This document shows positions 9,717 through 19,264 of a stretch of 27,476 bases of DNA, one piece after another. The stretch's first letter is position 1, and every line of letters starts with the position of its first letter. The notes below the pieces were generated by a model. That model was not told the origin of the DNA and searched no databases. It worked only from the letters and a program-made list of their open reading frames with translations. The position numbers were made by a program, and so were the translations under genes. Source of the stretch: Atkinsonella hypoxylon (taxonomy: Eukaryota; Ascomycota; Sordariomycetes; Hypocreales; Clavicipitaceae); the NCBI GenBank assembly GCA_000729835.1, contig JFHB01000302.1, positions 1-27,476 of the forward strand, read 5' to 3'.

Positions 9717-12700
9717 CTATGGCTGCATGTTCCATCCCACCCATGTGCGAGGCACTACTCTCCAAATCTTGACTTCACCACTCCGCAAATCATCTAGCTT
9801 GTAGCTCTCGAGCTTGACCTTTTTATTCTCGCGGCCTTGTTCCCACGCCCGAACCTTCTTCTTAGTGCCGTCCCATTCGGCCACCACAGCAACGTGATCA
9901 GGCTTGCCCACCTCTGCCGAGTATTTGGCATGCATTGGACCGTGCTTGCCCTGGAACTTGGCGTTGCGAAACGAGATGATATCGCCAGCGCGAATCACGT
10001 CTTGTTGCTGCGTTGAGGCATTCGCCATGTTGGCATAGACCAGCGCACCGTAGGAGCGTGTGCCGACCGGTGGTAGGGCGCCAGTCAGGGGTCGCAGAAG
10101 CTCCATCAGGAACCCTTGCGGAGTACCGTCCCCCACGACGGTATCCTTTCTAGATGTGGCAGCAGCGGAAATCTGCCTACCATATCGCTCGTAAAACTCT
10201 TCCATCTGATCTTGACGCAGAGCACGCGGGGGTGGTTCATGCCGCTGCTCCAGCTCTACGTTGGACGGGTCATAAGGATCGTACCGTACTGTAACTACCG
10301 TCTGTGAATAGTCCTGGAATAAGATGAATATACAACGAGTGATCATGACACCAGATCCCTGGTTACTCGAAGTCGTCTCCTCGCTCTCGAAGTGGATGTC
10401 TTTACGACCTTGGAAAACCGGCGGGATTTGGTTGGCCTGTTTCCACCACCCACTCTGAACAGCTAGGTCAATGTCATCAGCTATGAAGTCAGACTCCACT
10501 GATGGCCGGTGCATGTCCATCGACCTCCGGAGACTAGTGCTTGTGCGAGGAAGGTCAAGGGACTGTCTGTTGCTGGAACGTGGTGGTAGTGCTGACGGTG
10601 GCGCTCGTCGTTCAGGAGGAGATGAAGCCGGAATAATGCCCGACGGTCCATGGAAATAAGCTTGCATTTCATCTATTTTCGGCGTTTTCGGACCAAAGCC
10701 GGGGGTCAAAGGGGGAAGGAGAGACGAGTAATTATAGGGGTCATACTCATCTGCATCAGTGCTGGCTCCTGTGTTCGAGGCAGTCGCCCCCGGGACAGGA
10801 GGTCCCTTGATTGGCGGTGGAGGCGGTGGAGGAGCCGTACGCGGAAAATCTACCGATCGCCTGTTACTGTCAAGAGGGGGCTGATTTGGAATAGGCGGAG
10901 GTACGGCTCGTGGTGCTGTCGCCGAAGGGATGGGAGGTGGCACACTGGAGGGTGCCTCTCGGGTTGGCGACTGAAGAGGGGTCTCTTCTAGGCTAGAGTC
11001 TCTGGCGTGCGCTTTCAGAGCATCTTTATGTGGGACTGAAGAGCCGATGTCTGTATCGTAGTCGCCCTCATATTCCGTGATTTCTTCATCTTCATCTTCA
11101 CCTGCCTGTGGTGGCCGTGTCGGAGTCGCCACAGTGGCATCAAGTGTCGGCTGTCGGCACAACTCACCAGGAGGAGGAGGCGGCGGTGGCCGAGATGAGG
11201 TCCGTATGTGTGCAGGGGCTGATCCAGGAATAGGAGGCGGCGGTCTGCTTGAACGCTTGTTCGCCGCTGAAGGTGACGATGGCGAGAACTCCTCGGGACG
11301 AGGTGAGAGTGGTGGTGATCTTATAGGCAAGACCGATGCTGGCTGTGCCGGCATAAACGAGGAGCGCTTGCTCTGAATACTAGCTTGTTCTAGATCTTGA
11401 TCTCTAGTGCCCCCAGAAAGTTCATCATCTGATTCAGATCCATCTGTAGGCGTTATGAGCTCAGCAGGTGGTGGTGGAGGCGGCGCGCGAACTTCATAGT
11501 TATTTCATTGTCAGCATAAAGTTCTGCAACGTCTACATAATAAGCAGTTCGTTGACAAGCTTACATTCGGCCGGTACAGGAGGAGGCATTGCTCGGCTAT
11601 CCGGGATCGGAGGGGCACCGCTAATGTCTCGACGTGGTGCTTTTCGTCAGATTAGCTGAGAATTCCATCAGAAGCCATGAAATGCAACACGTACAGGTGC
11701 CTCCAGATATAGGACCCGGGGTCGTAACTCCACCCTCATCCACTTCTTCATCATTAGCCTCGTCCTTGCGGGCATATTCGCGCGTGGGCACTGGTGGGGG
11801 CGCTCCCCTCGAATGTACGGGAATAGACCCATGATTATCGTCGTCGTCCGCTTCCTCTTCCTTGGGATGATTTCGGCTGGGAGGTAAGGGATTACCCATC
11901 CCCGACAAAGCCATAGCTGTCGGAACTAGAGGTGGTGGTACGCTTGAGGCCTGCTCGTCAGTTTCGTCCTCCGCCGTTGTTGACTCAACTGGCTTGGATG
12001 CCTTCTTTCTGGGAGGCGCCCTGGCGATGGGAGGAACAGATGCACCAAACATGCCATGGAAGCCCATGCCGCCACTCATTTTAGCCATTCTCACGCGCAA
12101 TTCCTCCTTTCGTCTGACTTCTGGGTCTACATCGTCTTCCTCGTCCTCTTCCTGATCCTCCTCCACGTCCTTGTCCTCGTCATTCGCAGCTGCGGCGGAG
12201 ACTACTGGCGCACGGCCGGCATGCCTAAAGGCTTCCTCGTTGTCCTCGCGTTCCGTAGTGTCATCTTGTCCCTCCGTAGTGTCTCCAGCGCCAGACATAT
12301 CTGCTTCATTACCGTCGTGGGCCTCCTCCACCGTAGGGCCCTTAGAGGCTCGTCGCCGAGGCGGCTGTGGGGCTCTTGGGTGAGCATAATCCGTGGACGT
12401 CCTTGGCTCGGTTTCAGCTGTCGTAACCCGTTCTAAAGGAAGTGAAAGTGGTCCTTCTCCCATCCGGGTCCCTTCCTCGCTTGCTACGGGCCCCTCGGGT
12501 TTTCTCTTCTGAGGCTTCTTGAGTTTCTCCTTCTTCGCGGCACGCTGAGCTTGCTCTATCTGTTGCTTCTGGAGCAGTGCTATACGTTCCTTTAAGCTGG
12601 TGGGCTTTGGTTGATCGTCGTCATCGGCGCCTTCCTGCGCCTGCTGCTCCGTAGGAATCAACCCAGCCTTCTCAGCTTGATCGAGAGTCTCGGCCTGTCT

Positions 12701-13474
12701 TTCTCTAATCTCTGGGTCTTCATCTCTGCGGTAAATGTTGGTCGTGGGTTTTTCCCGCGGAGGAGGCACATAGGCGTTCCGGCTCGGAGGAGGAGCAACA
12801 AACGGTTTTCTGACAAAATTGGATCCGCCGGCGCTTCCTCCTAAGCCGCCAGGTTTGAATGGAGCGACAGGTGGTGCAGCCGGTTTGTTGAAGGCAGCAA
12901 TGCGGTCCTTGAAGGAATTGCTTACAGATTTTTCGGAGACTGGGGGAGGGCCAGCTTTGGCTTTCGGGACTACAATGTCGGCAGATTTGGGAACTGCTGG
13001 AGGCGAAGTGGCTTTAGGAGGAGAGCGGGAGAGTGCCGGTTCCGCGGCTGTTCTCGTTGACGTTGGTACTGGGGCAGCGGGGACAGGTCGCTCGGCTTCC
13101 ACAAGTTCGGTCTCGATGACATCTGCAGGCTCAAGTTGTGGCTCCGGATCTTCATTCGAAGCTGTCTTCTCCGCAACAGGCACTGTTGGAGGGGACTCCG
13201 TTGCTGCAGCGTTTTTTTCTTGAGTGGCCTGGGGTTCCCTCTTGGTACGCGATCGCGTCGGACGTGGAGGGGCAGTTGGCTCGAACTTCTCCACAAAGTT
13301 TCGAGGAAAGATTCCTTCCTTCTTCACGCCATGGTCATCGGTGTATTCCCCAGTGTACCAGTCGTCATCTTCAGCCTCGGTGACAGTGATAATTTGGCCG
13401 ACGTCGAAGTTCAGGTCGTCTTCGTGAGGAGAGGTATAATCGTAGAGGGCCTTGACCCGGAAGAGCGCGGCCAT
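9717..13474 (-). CDS. bbc1: SH3-domain actin-patch protein, BBC1/MTI1 family
   Basis: Exons 13474-11695, 11639-11565 and 11491-9717 give 1209 residues. The introns are 55 nt (11640-11694, donor GTACGT) and 73 nt (11492-11564, donor GTAAGC, branch GCTGAC). Relatives bind type I myosin tails and WASP at cortical actin patches and restrain Arp2/3-driven assembly during endocytosis. An SH3 domain occupies residues 1-62: VKALYDYTS, then DDWYTGEY, then GIFPRNFVEKF. Next comes a long disordered, Pro-rich, highly charged middle with many polyproline tracts, KERIALLQKQ, an acidic run, and RRKEELRVRMAKMSGGMGFHG near residue 460. The C-terminal domain (about 950-1209) matches the Bbc1-specific region: FILFQDYSQTVVTVRYDPYDP, RSYGALVYAN, GDIISFRNAKFQGKHGP, HVAVVAEWDGTKKK and IWRVVPRTWVGW. 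The start at 13474 puts the SH3 domain at the N-terminus as usual; an in-frame ATG also exists at 13708. Confidence 0.93.
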
Positions 13475-13980
13475 GGCGATGTAGCAGGTATCATGCGACA
13501 CAGACGGTCCTATGGCACGTCTGTCGCGGTCAGACGAGACCTTTTGTTTAGATGCGCAAGGAAATAATCTCGTTCGAAGTGGGGCAGGCAGAAATGAAGT
13601 TGTGAAGCGGCCGGCGTGCGTCGTCAGCTGTAGGGGAGGAGCGGGGAATGGAAGTCGGGGAAGTTGCTGGCGTTCCAACGTGAGCTCGGTGGCTATGCTA
13701 CCAGGCATATAACTACCAGTCCGTAGGTGACGGGCACGTCGACGGGCCAGGAATGTCTGTTTGTTGTATGCCTGATGAGCAAAAAGGTGACGAGTTAAGC
13801 ACGCGCTGGGTGTAGAGTAATTGCTGGAGATCAAGCTGGTTGGGAAAGTGCTGACGAAAGAGAAATAAAAGAGTCTGGTAACACCGGGGCAGGCCAAGAG
13901 GTAAATGGACTTGACGCTTGGTAGCCGGAGCCGGAGCAGGAGGTATTGATACCGTGCGTGTGCGCAGGGCAGCCAGGTCT

Positions 13981-14046
13981 GTGAACCGTCTGTGAACCGT
14001 CTGTGAACCGTCTGTGAACCGCCTGGGAACCGCCTGGGAACCTAGT
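13981..14046. repeat. Graded 11-bp tandem array, about six units
   Basis: Units read on the plus strand: GTGAACCGTCT three times, then GTGAACCGCCT, then GGGAACCGCCT, then a decayed GGGAACCTAGT. Substitutions accumulate stepwise along the array. It lies about 510 bp upstream of the BBC1 start. Unit length, lack of distinct spacers and eukaryotic context exclude a CRISPR array. Confidence 0.92.
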
Positions 14047-14937
14047 TAGACGGTGACCGGAAGGAGCCTTGGCTGGGGCGTGCGGCCTGAAACCCCGTTC
14101 AGCAATTTTGCCCCAATGTGCAGGCTGGCCAGTGAGTAGCAAGGCGGGTTGTCGACGTCAGCGCGCCCCACGATGCACCACCTACTGACATGACACTCTG
14201 GCGCGAGGATCCACATCACGCTAACCCGCTACGGAATCCGATGACACAAAGAGCTTACTTACGGGCTGGGAATATTAAATAACCCGCCCTTTTCAGATGA
14301 TCCTGATTTCTAAATCATAGGACGGTTCCTTATGTGCTTGGAAGAGGATGGAAATGTCCCGGCAGAGAGTCGATAGCATGGGAAGCAACTTTATTCCGTA
14401 GCCAAGACAGTGCTGAGCAGAAATCAGCTTATCCAGCTCATATTAGACCCTGCCTGCCTGCATTGGCAGAAGAAACACGCGGGTTCAAGGACTACAATGC
14501 CCAAAAGCCATGTGCTTACAACAACCAAGTCAGCCAGCTTCAGCGTCAAAACATGAGACGAGCTAAGAACGTCAACATGGTGTGAACTAGTGGCTTCAGC
14601 TTTGTCAAACATGCATTCACGTCTAGCCATTGATAATCCAAGCGCAGAGCCAACCCCGTGACCCAGAGTACAATACGTTGGTCTATGCAGCAACCAGACG
14701 TTCTTTCATCATTAAATGGATGCAGTTGATTGGAATTGTCCAAAATGCTTCATCGCCAGCTTTTACAGCAACTTCGTTTTTTAGCAGCTCCTTATGTCTA
14801 GTCGCCCGAACACTGAGCAAAACTGATGTAACCCTACCACGTCTCTCGAGCATTTTTTAGTGGGGTAGGTAGGCATCACATGAGGAATCCTCCCATCTTT
14901 CCCTATCTTCATGCTCAAGTTCTCAAGCTCCTCATTC

Positions 14938-14961
14938 TGCACATCCTGCACATCCTGCACA
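14938..14961. repeat. 9-bp direct repeat next to the RTR1 start
   Basis: Short tandem repeat of the unit TGCACATCC, about 2.5 copies, ending four bases before the ATG at 14965, so it would lie in the 5' leader. It creates a Cys/Thr/Ser-rich frame if the upstream ATG at 14911 is used. Confidence 0.7.
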
Positions 14962-14964
14962 AAA

Positions 14965-15795
14965 ATGGACATCATCGAATCGAAGCAAAAGCAGCTTAAA
15001 GGCATCTTGGAAAACTCGGTTACCGAATCTGGCAGTGGCAGGCGGTCCCAAGCCGATGCCAGAGAAATCGCCATTGCCCACGCCAAGCTCCTCCAACATC
15101 GCAAAGACCTCGAAGGCGAAATACTCGACAGCCTCGTTCTCCTCTCCGAATACCCTCTGGTTCGAGAGCCACGCTTTTCGGCGGCGAACCCTGCACCGAG
15201 CGACATCTCGGGCTTCAAGACACATGTTCGTCTCTTTCAGCCCTCGGACTACGACGACCTGATAGAGGAGCGCAACATCAATGAGCTATGCGGATACTGC
15301 TTATGTGCGAATCCTAAAAGGAAAGTCGCCGGCGGTGGTAAGTGGAAGCTTACTGGGAGGGGTGATATCATGAGGTGCGAGGATATTGAGAAGTGGTGTT
15401 CTGCGGCTTGTGCCAAGCGCGCGTTGTTCGTCAAGGTCCAGTTGAATGAGACCGCAGCGTGGGAGAGAGCGGGCATTCCTAACATACATATTGATCTGCT
15501 GGAAGAAAACCATTCTTCAATATCTGAGGCAGACAAGGTGGCTTGTGAGCTGAGCGGTCTGAAGCTAGATGAGGAGCTACAGGCTGCGGAGGATGCTAGA
15601 ACTCTGGCATTGGAACGAGGAGAAAGCGACGTCGGCAAACATGTTGACAAGGTCAAGGTTGCATTGAAGGAGAAGCAGACTAAACCTCCTAAACCTGATG
15701 ACCCTTGTGATCGTTTTGAAGATGAACATTTACGAATAGATGGCTACAGGTTTGATTTGCCCTTGAGATCGAAGAATGCTTCCAGCGAAAGTTGA
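14965..15795 (+). CDS. rtr1: RNA polymerase II CTD phosphatase, Rtr1/RPAP2 family
   Basis: Single exon, 276 residues. Rtr1/RPAP2 proteins bind RNA polymerase II, dephosphorylate CTD Ser5 and help polymerase import or assembly. An N-terminal helical region (ADAREIAIAHAKLLQHRKDLE) is followed by SDYDDLIEERNINELCGYCLCANPKRK and then EDIEKWCSAACAKRALFVKVQL. The likely zinc ligands are C109 and C114 in CGYCLC, and C145 and C149 in WCSAAC. The usual proline of the CGYPxC motif is replaced here by C112, an extra cysteine. C138 also lies nearby. After the zinc domain comes TAAWERAG and a charged tail rich in Lys/Glu. I chose the ATG at 14965 over the in-frame ATG at 14911 because the latter adds a low-complexity FSSSSFCTSCTSCTK segment made from a repeat. 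Family call is firm; activity is inferred. Confidence 0.9.
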   Translation: MDIIESKQKQLKGILENSVTESGSGRRSQADAREIAIAHAKLLQHRKDLEGEILDSLVLLSEYPLVREPRFSAANPAPSDISGFKTHVRLFQPSDYDDLIEERNINELCGYCLCANPKRKVAGGGKWKLTGRGDIMRCEDIEKWCSAACAKRALFVKVQLNETAAWERAGIPNIHIDLLEENHSSISEADKVACELSGLKLDEELQAAEDARTLALERGESDVGKHVDKVKVALKEKQTKPPKPDDPCDRFEDEHLRIDGYRFDLPLRSKNASSES

Positions 15796-16312
15796 GAGGC
15801 AACTTTGACTACGAGTCGCAAATGTACACTATGACATGTCCTGGCAGTTCAGAAAAGTTTAAAGAGCGTTGACGTAGGTGATGGAATAGAGAATGATAGA
15901 TTTCAACTCCTTCACTACATCAATCCGGCTGAGAACAGAGACTGATGGCATCCGTCGTCAGCAAGGCGTGCGCGAGGAGTAGAAGACGCCTCAATGTAGC
16001 TGGGTGGCAAGCAGATACCAGGGTCTCGGGCACATAAATCCACAATATCGAAATACGCCGTCATATCAGCAGTAAAAGCATCACAGCGCGACAATGGAAA
16101 GAGACCGAAGTCTTGGCGATCAAGCGTCCTCTCCAGACGTTGAGATGTCCAGGAGATTCAGCGACACCTTGTGGGGATGGAAGATCTTTCTCTTGAGATC
16201 TATGCACTCACTACCGTCCTTAGACGCCAAGTCGCAAAAACCATGCCAAATGCGCAGAAGCCTAATTTCCCACAAATCATTACCAAAGGAGCACTTTTCT
16301 GTCATAACCCAT
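15796..16312. other. Convergent intergenic region RTR1/RPS17
   Basis: 3' ends of RTR1 (+) and RPS17 (-) face each other. An open frame starting with ATG at 16094 on the plus strand runs antisense into RPS17 exon 3 and has no recognisable features. Probably 3' UTRs only. Confidence 0.5.
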
Positions 16313-16967
16313 TTAATCGCGGCGAGGTCGGTCACCGAAGCGACGGTTGCCGCGCTCGTTGGGGTTATTCTGAGTGACCTGGGTGACGTTGACGGGGATG
16401 GAGTCGAACTGTAGACAAGGTGAGCATACTGAGAAACAAGATGAACGCATGGGCAAATCGAGGGTGAAAACATACGCCAAGGTGCTTCAGGAGGTCCTTC
16501 GTCTCGGAGTCGATCTCGAGCTGGCCGGAGTCGCTTTGGGTGTAGTCCAGCGCAGACACCTCAGGGACGTACTGATCCTTGCGCTCACGCTCTTCTTCCT
16601 GGAGCTTGAAGGATATACCGCGGACAGGACCACGCTGGATACGCTTCATCAAGTGGGTGGTGTAACCGGCGATCTGAAAAACTCAAGTTAGCAAGAATTG
16701 ATTGTCTTTTTTTTTTCTGGGCAATGACTTTGCGTTGTAGTTTCTGGCGCGCTTATGCATATTTCACGAGCGATAGTTTGGTAGAAGTACGGGATAGTAT
16801 CGCAGCGGGATTTTGCTAACCTTGTTGCGGAGACGCTTGGAAGCAATGATGGCAATCTCATCGCAGATTCGCTTGTTGGTCTCAAAGTCAAGGGTGAGCT
16901 TGGGGTAGTATCGCTCGATGATGACCTTGGAGGACTTCTTGACGGTCTTGGTACGAACGCGACCCAT
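16313..16967 (-). CDS. rps17: 40S ribosomal protein eS17
   Basis: Cytosolic small-subunit ribosomal protein S17 (eS17), located on the 40S head/beak side. Exons 16967-16821, 16673-16476 and 16408-16313 give 146 residues, close to other fungal eS17. Both introns are phase 0: 147 nt (16674-16820, donor GTTAGC, acceptor TTTTTCAG) and 67 nt (16409-16475, donor GTATGT, acceptor CTACAG). Signature segments are MGRVRTKTVKKSSKVIIERY, LDFETNKRICDEIAIIASKR, then HLMKRIQRGPVRGISFKLQ, VPEVSALDY and LLKHLGFDSIPV. Exon 3 adds the basic tail QNNPNERGNRRFGDRPRRD. The first intron is the longest in the window, typical of intron-bearing fungal ribosomal protein genes. A CACGTG palindrome 164 bp upstream fits fungal ribosomal protein promoters. 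Confidence 0.97.
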
Positions 16968-17099
16968 TTTGGCGGTATTGGACGGCTGATGTGGTCGTTG
17001 GGCTGTTGGCGGTGGTGAGAGTCGTCAGTTCGGAAAAATATCCAAGCTGAGGCTTAGCAATTTGGTGGTTTGCATTTGGCAGTGGGGTGCTATTGTGGT

Positions 17100-17108
17100 T
17101 TAGGGCTT
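17100..17108 (+). promoter_or_regulatory. TTAGGGCTT, Tbf1-like element
   Basis: Resembles the telomere-like TTAGGG element that Tbf1 binds in promoters of ribosomal protein genes in several ascomycetes. It lies 22 bp from the CACGTG palindrome and 133 bp upstream of the RPS17 ATG. The pairing with the E-box makes it more credible than the motif alone. Confidence 0.4.
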
Positions 17109-17130
17109 GGTGAGGAGTGTTGCGTGATCT

Positions 17131-17140
17131 ATCACGTGAT
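17131..17140. promoter_or_regulatory. ATCACGTGAT palindrome in the RPS17 promoter (Cbf1-like)
   Basis: Perfect 10-bp palindrome with a CACGTG core, 164 bp upstream of the RPS17 start. In ascomycetes such as Candida albicans, Cbf1 sites together with Tbf1 sites drive ribosomal protein genes. Binding here is inferred from motif, position and gene identity. Confidence 0.55.
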
Positions 17141-17660
17141 TCTTCTACCGAAGCAAGCACATTTGTCACGGGATGGAGTAATACCCGACACTGGAGCCAA
17201 TCTTGCCAGATCACACATTGAAAATGACGTTCTAGCAAATAATAGATGGGAATTTAATTTAATTTCTATTTTGTTACTACTAGTTATACAATATTTCTAG
17301 CAAAGAAGTAACGCATCGCTTGGCGGTAATATACAGGTATTCAACCGGGCCCCAACATGAATAATGCTGGCATAACAGCTGCCAGTCATTTCGATACACC
17401 ACATAGCTAGCATAAGTAAGGTAGGTAGGTAGCTACCGTCGCGCGCCAAGCTGGATGCTGGTGGTAGCGACCAGCTTGTTATCAATGGGTCTATGACTAT
17501 GTTTTCCCGTCTTATCAGAGTTCACGAGCGTATGACTATTACCAGAGCCCGGGTTGGCGCGTGATGGTCGTATCTACATTGTGACTTCAGCATCCCGCCA
17601 CCCAAAATCTCACATGCAATACTGTTCGTCCGGCCATCCCACATCTGGCTAGCCCTCTCG

Positions 17661-18968
17661 CTATGATGGATTCTGTGTGACATCGTCTTTCGTGTTGTCC
17701 GCATTATATATTTGTGAGAGACCCTTGCTCTCTTTAGCAATGACCTGCGCCTCGGGGTGCGTTTCACGCAATTGCAGTACAATCTTCCCGCTGGGGTCAA
17801 TAGAAGCTGTTTGCGGCTCAACGTAGGCCTTTGCGCCGCCAAAAGTCGTGGTATCGAGATGGGCGATGCCGTTTAGTATCTTGCTGCTGGCTTGGGTTCT
17901 GCTTCGACTGAAGCGCTGGTTGAATTCATTGTCTCCAGCGGGCACATCTGCGACAAACCCTCCCACACCTAGCTTAGCCTTGTTGTAGCCGATTCGGGGG
18001 TACACGACTCTAGCCAGCGCTGGGGTCCTACGAGCTTGAGGCCCGTAAACTGGGTGGTTCTCCATGTAAGAGCTCGTTCGTAGGTAGCTTATGCCTGCAG
18101 AAGGATGGCTAGGTGGCGGGCCAGATTTGCCATACAAGCTGCCCTTGACATGTGCCTGCATGATTCCCTGCATGAGACCAACTGGTCTGCCTAAAGGTGC
18201 CAGATCCAAGAATTTCGAGACCAAGGCGTATAAGGTGCCGCGATCGTTGCGCAAGTGTCGCAGGTACTCGGTGAACCGCTCCTCTGTGATATCCTGGGGC
18301 TCGACTGGTGGAGGTGCGGGCTTGCCATTCTCCATGGCGGTCTTGTTTCGTCCGACGGTCATGTCCTCGGCCAGCTTTACCTTGAGAAGTGCACGGAACT
18401 GGGCGCGTTTGGGATGCACTGTCTTGTTGAGGTACCGGACAAAATCCCCTTCATTCATTCTGGCTAACCATGGGCCTCTGAACTTCCATCGCTTGTCATC
18501 ATCTCGATTGGTGCGAGGGTCGGTAAAGTCCGTATCCTCCTCAAATACAGACTTGGGCCACATATTGGACCGTGATGAGTCGCCTCCTAAGGAATCTTTC
18601 GGTCTGGGAACAGAAATAGCAACACGGAGCTCTTGAAACTTTTCAAGGGAGAGAGAATGATCGGCTGCGGATGCAAAGTCGGTGACATTTTCGATAGAGT
18701 CGACCTCTTTGATTCGGATCAGAGGTGTTGAAGTGGCCATGGTTGACTTGAGGGGAAATGGTCGCTTGTAGCCCCAATCTCCCTTTTCCCTTGACGAAAG
18801 AGGAGATGTGATGGACTGGTGCTGCGGGTATGGTCTCGTCATTGTTGGTGATTTATAGTCGCCGATGTGAAGGTTCGAGGACGGGGGTTCGGGAAGGGGC
18901 TTGGGAACTGAGAACATGCGTGACGATCTCAGCAGGGCCCCTCCAGGAGATACTGCTCGAGCCCCCAT
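17661..18968 (-). CDS. mrp51: Mitochondrial small-subunit ribosomal protein MRP51
   Basis: Single exon of 435 residues in the MRP51 (37S, bS1m) family of the fungal mitochondrial ribosome. In yeast Mrp51 is needed for translation of mitochondrial mRNAs and interacts with their leader sequences. The N-terminus MGARAVSPGGALLRSSRMFSVP is Arg-rich, lacks acidic residues and looks like a mitochondrial import signal. Family-type segments are WGYKRPFPLKSTMATSTPLI, then IENVTDFASAADHSLSLEKF, RWKFRGPWLARMNEGDFVRYL, FTEYLRHLRNDRGTLYALV, HPSAGISYLRTSSYMENHPV and ARVVYPRIGYNKAKLGVGGF, and LDTTTFGGAKAYVEPQ near the end. The start at 18968 is the first ATG and supplies the presequence. It is divergent from the queuine transferase gene with 296 bp between start codons. 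Confidence 0.92.
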   Translation of the reverse strand: MGARAVSPGGALLRSSRMFSVPKPLPEPPSSNLHIGDYKSPTMTRPYPQHQSITSPLSSREKGDWGYKRPFPLKSTMATSTPLIRIKEVDSIENVTDFASAADHSLSLEKFQELRVAISVPRPKDSLGGDSSRSNMWPKSVFEEDTDFTDPRTNRDDDKRWKFRGPWLARMNEGDFVRYLNKTVHPKRAQFRALLKVKLAEDMTVGRNKTAMENGKPAPPPVEPQDITEERFTEYLRHLRNDRGTLYALVSKFLDLAPLGRPVGLMQGIMQAHVKGSLYGKSGPPPSHPSAGISYLRTSSYMENHPVYGPQARRTPALARVVYPRIGYNKAKLGVGGFVADVPAGDNEFNQRFSRSRTQASSKILNGIAHLDTTTFGGAKAYVEPQTASIDPSGKIVLQLRETHPEAQVIAKESKGLSQIYNADNTKDDVTQNPS

Positions 18969-19264
18969 TGTATGAGTCGCGGTGATTAGAGAGGCTCAGC
19001 CAGGAATTGGTGTTGTTTATGGGAAGCGGGAGAGATGTGGTTTGACAGAATCGAAAAATCCAGAGCTATTGCCAGGGACAGCTTCACATAGCGGAGATCA
19101 GCCGGTGATGAGCCGAAAGTTGTCAATGGCGTCCCTGGACAAAGGTTCTAACAACAACAAACTAGAATCCAAAGTAAGAGCATAAAGAGACCTAGAAGAA
19201 CGGCATAGGGAGCCATTGGCAGGCAAAATTTAACTCTCTTGGGAGAATGAGGGCAGCCGCCAAA
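18969..19264. promoter_or_regulatory. Shared divergent promoter region, MRP51 and queuine transferase
   Basis: Only 296 bp separates the ATGs of two divergent genes, so both promoters and 5' UTRs must fit here unless they overlap the coding regions. No TATA box or known factor site is obvious to me. The side nearest the queuine transferase is A-rich (CAACAACAAACTAG and similar near 19151). Confidence 0.6.

Larger units (their letters stand above)
13475..14964. other. Divergent promoter region of BBC1 and RTR1
   Basis: About 1.5 kb separates the divergent genes. It contains an in-frame open extension of BBC1 (to 13897, with an ATG at 13708), the 11-bp tandem array at 13981-14046 and a direct repeat just before the RTR1 start. 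No independent gene is supported. Confidence 0.5.
16968..17660. other. RPS17 promoter region and MRP51 3' flank
   Basis: Both flanking genes lie on the minus strand, so the part near 16968 is the RPS17 promoter and 5' UTR and the far part is the MRP51 3' flank. It contains the palindrome at 17131-17140, a TTAGGGCTT element at 17100-17108 and a short GTAG repeat near 17419-17433. No gene seen. Confidence 0.55.

Noticed and set aside
11077..13567. Several plus-strand open frames antisense to BBC1
   Set aside because: Gly/Ser/Val or Leu-rich frames produced opposite the Pro-rich and acidic codons of BBC1.
13981..14046. Tandem array considered as a CRISPR
   Set aside because: Units are 11 bp with no spacers, in a eukaryotic genome.
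14911..14964. Upstream in-frame ATG for RTR1
   Set aside because: The added residues are low-complexity and derived from a 9-bp repeat; family members begin near the downstream ATG.
16094..16414. 106-codon plus-strand open frame antisense to RPS17
   Set aside because: Overlaps RPS17 exon 3 and its 3' UTR; no recognisable motif.
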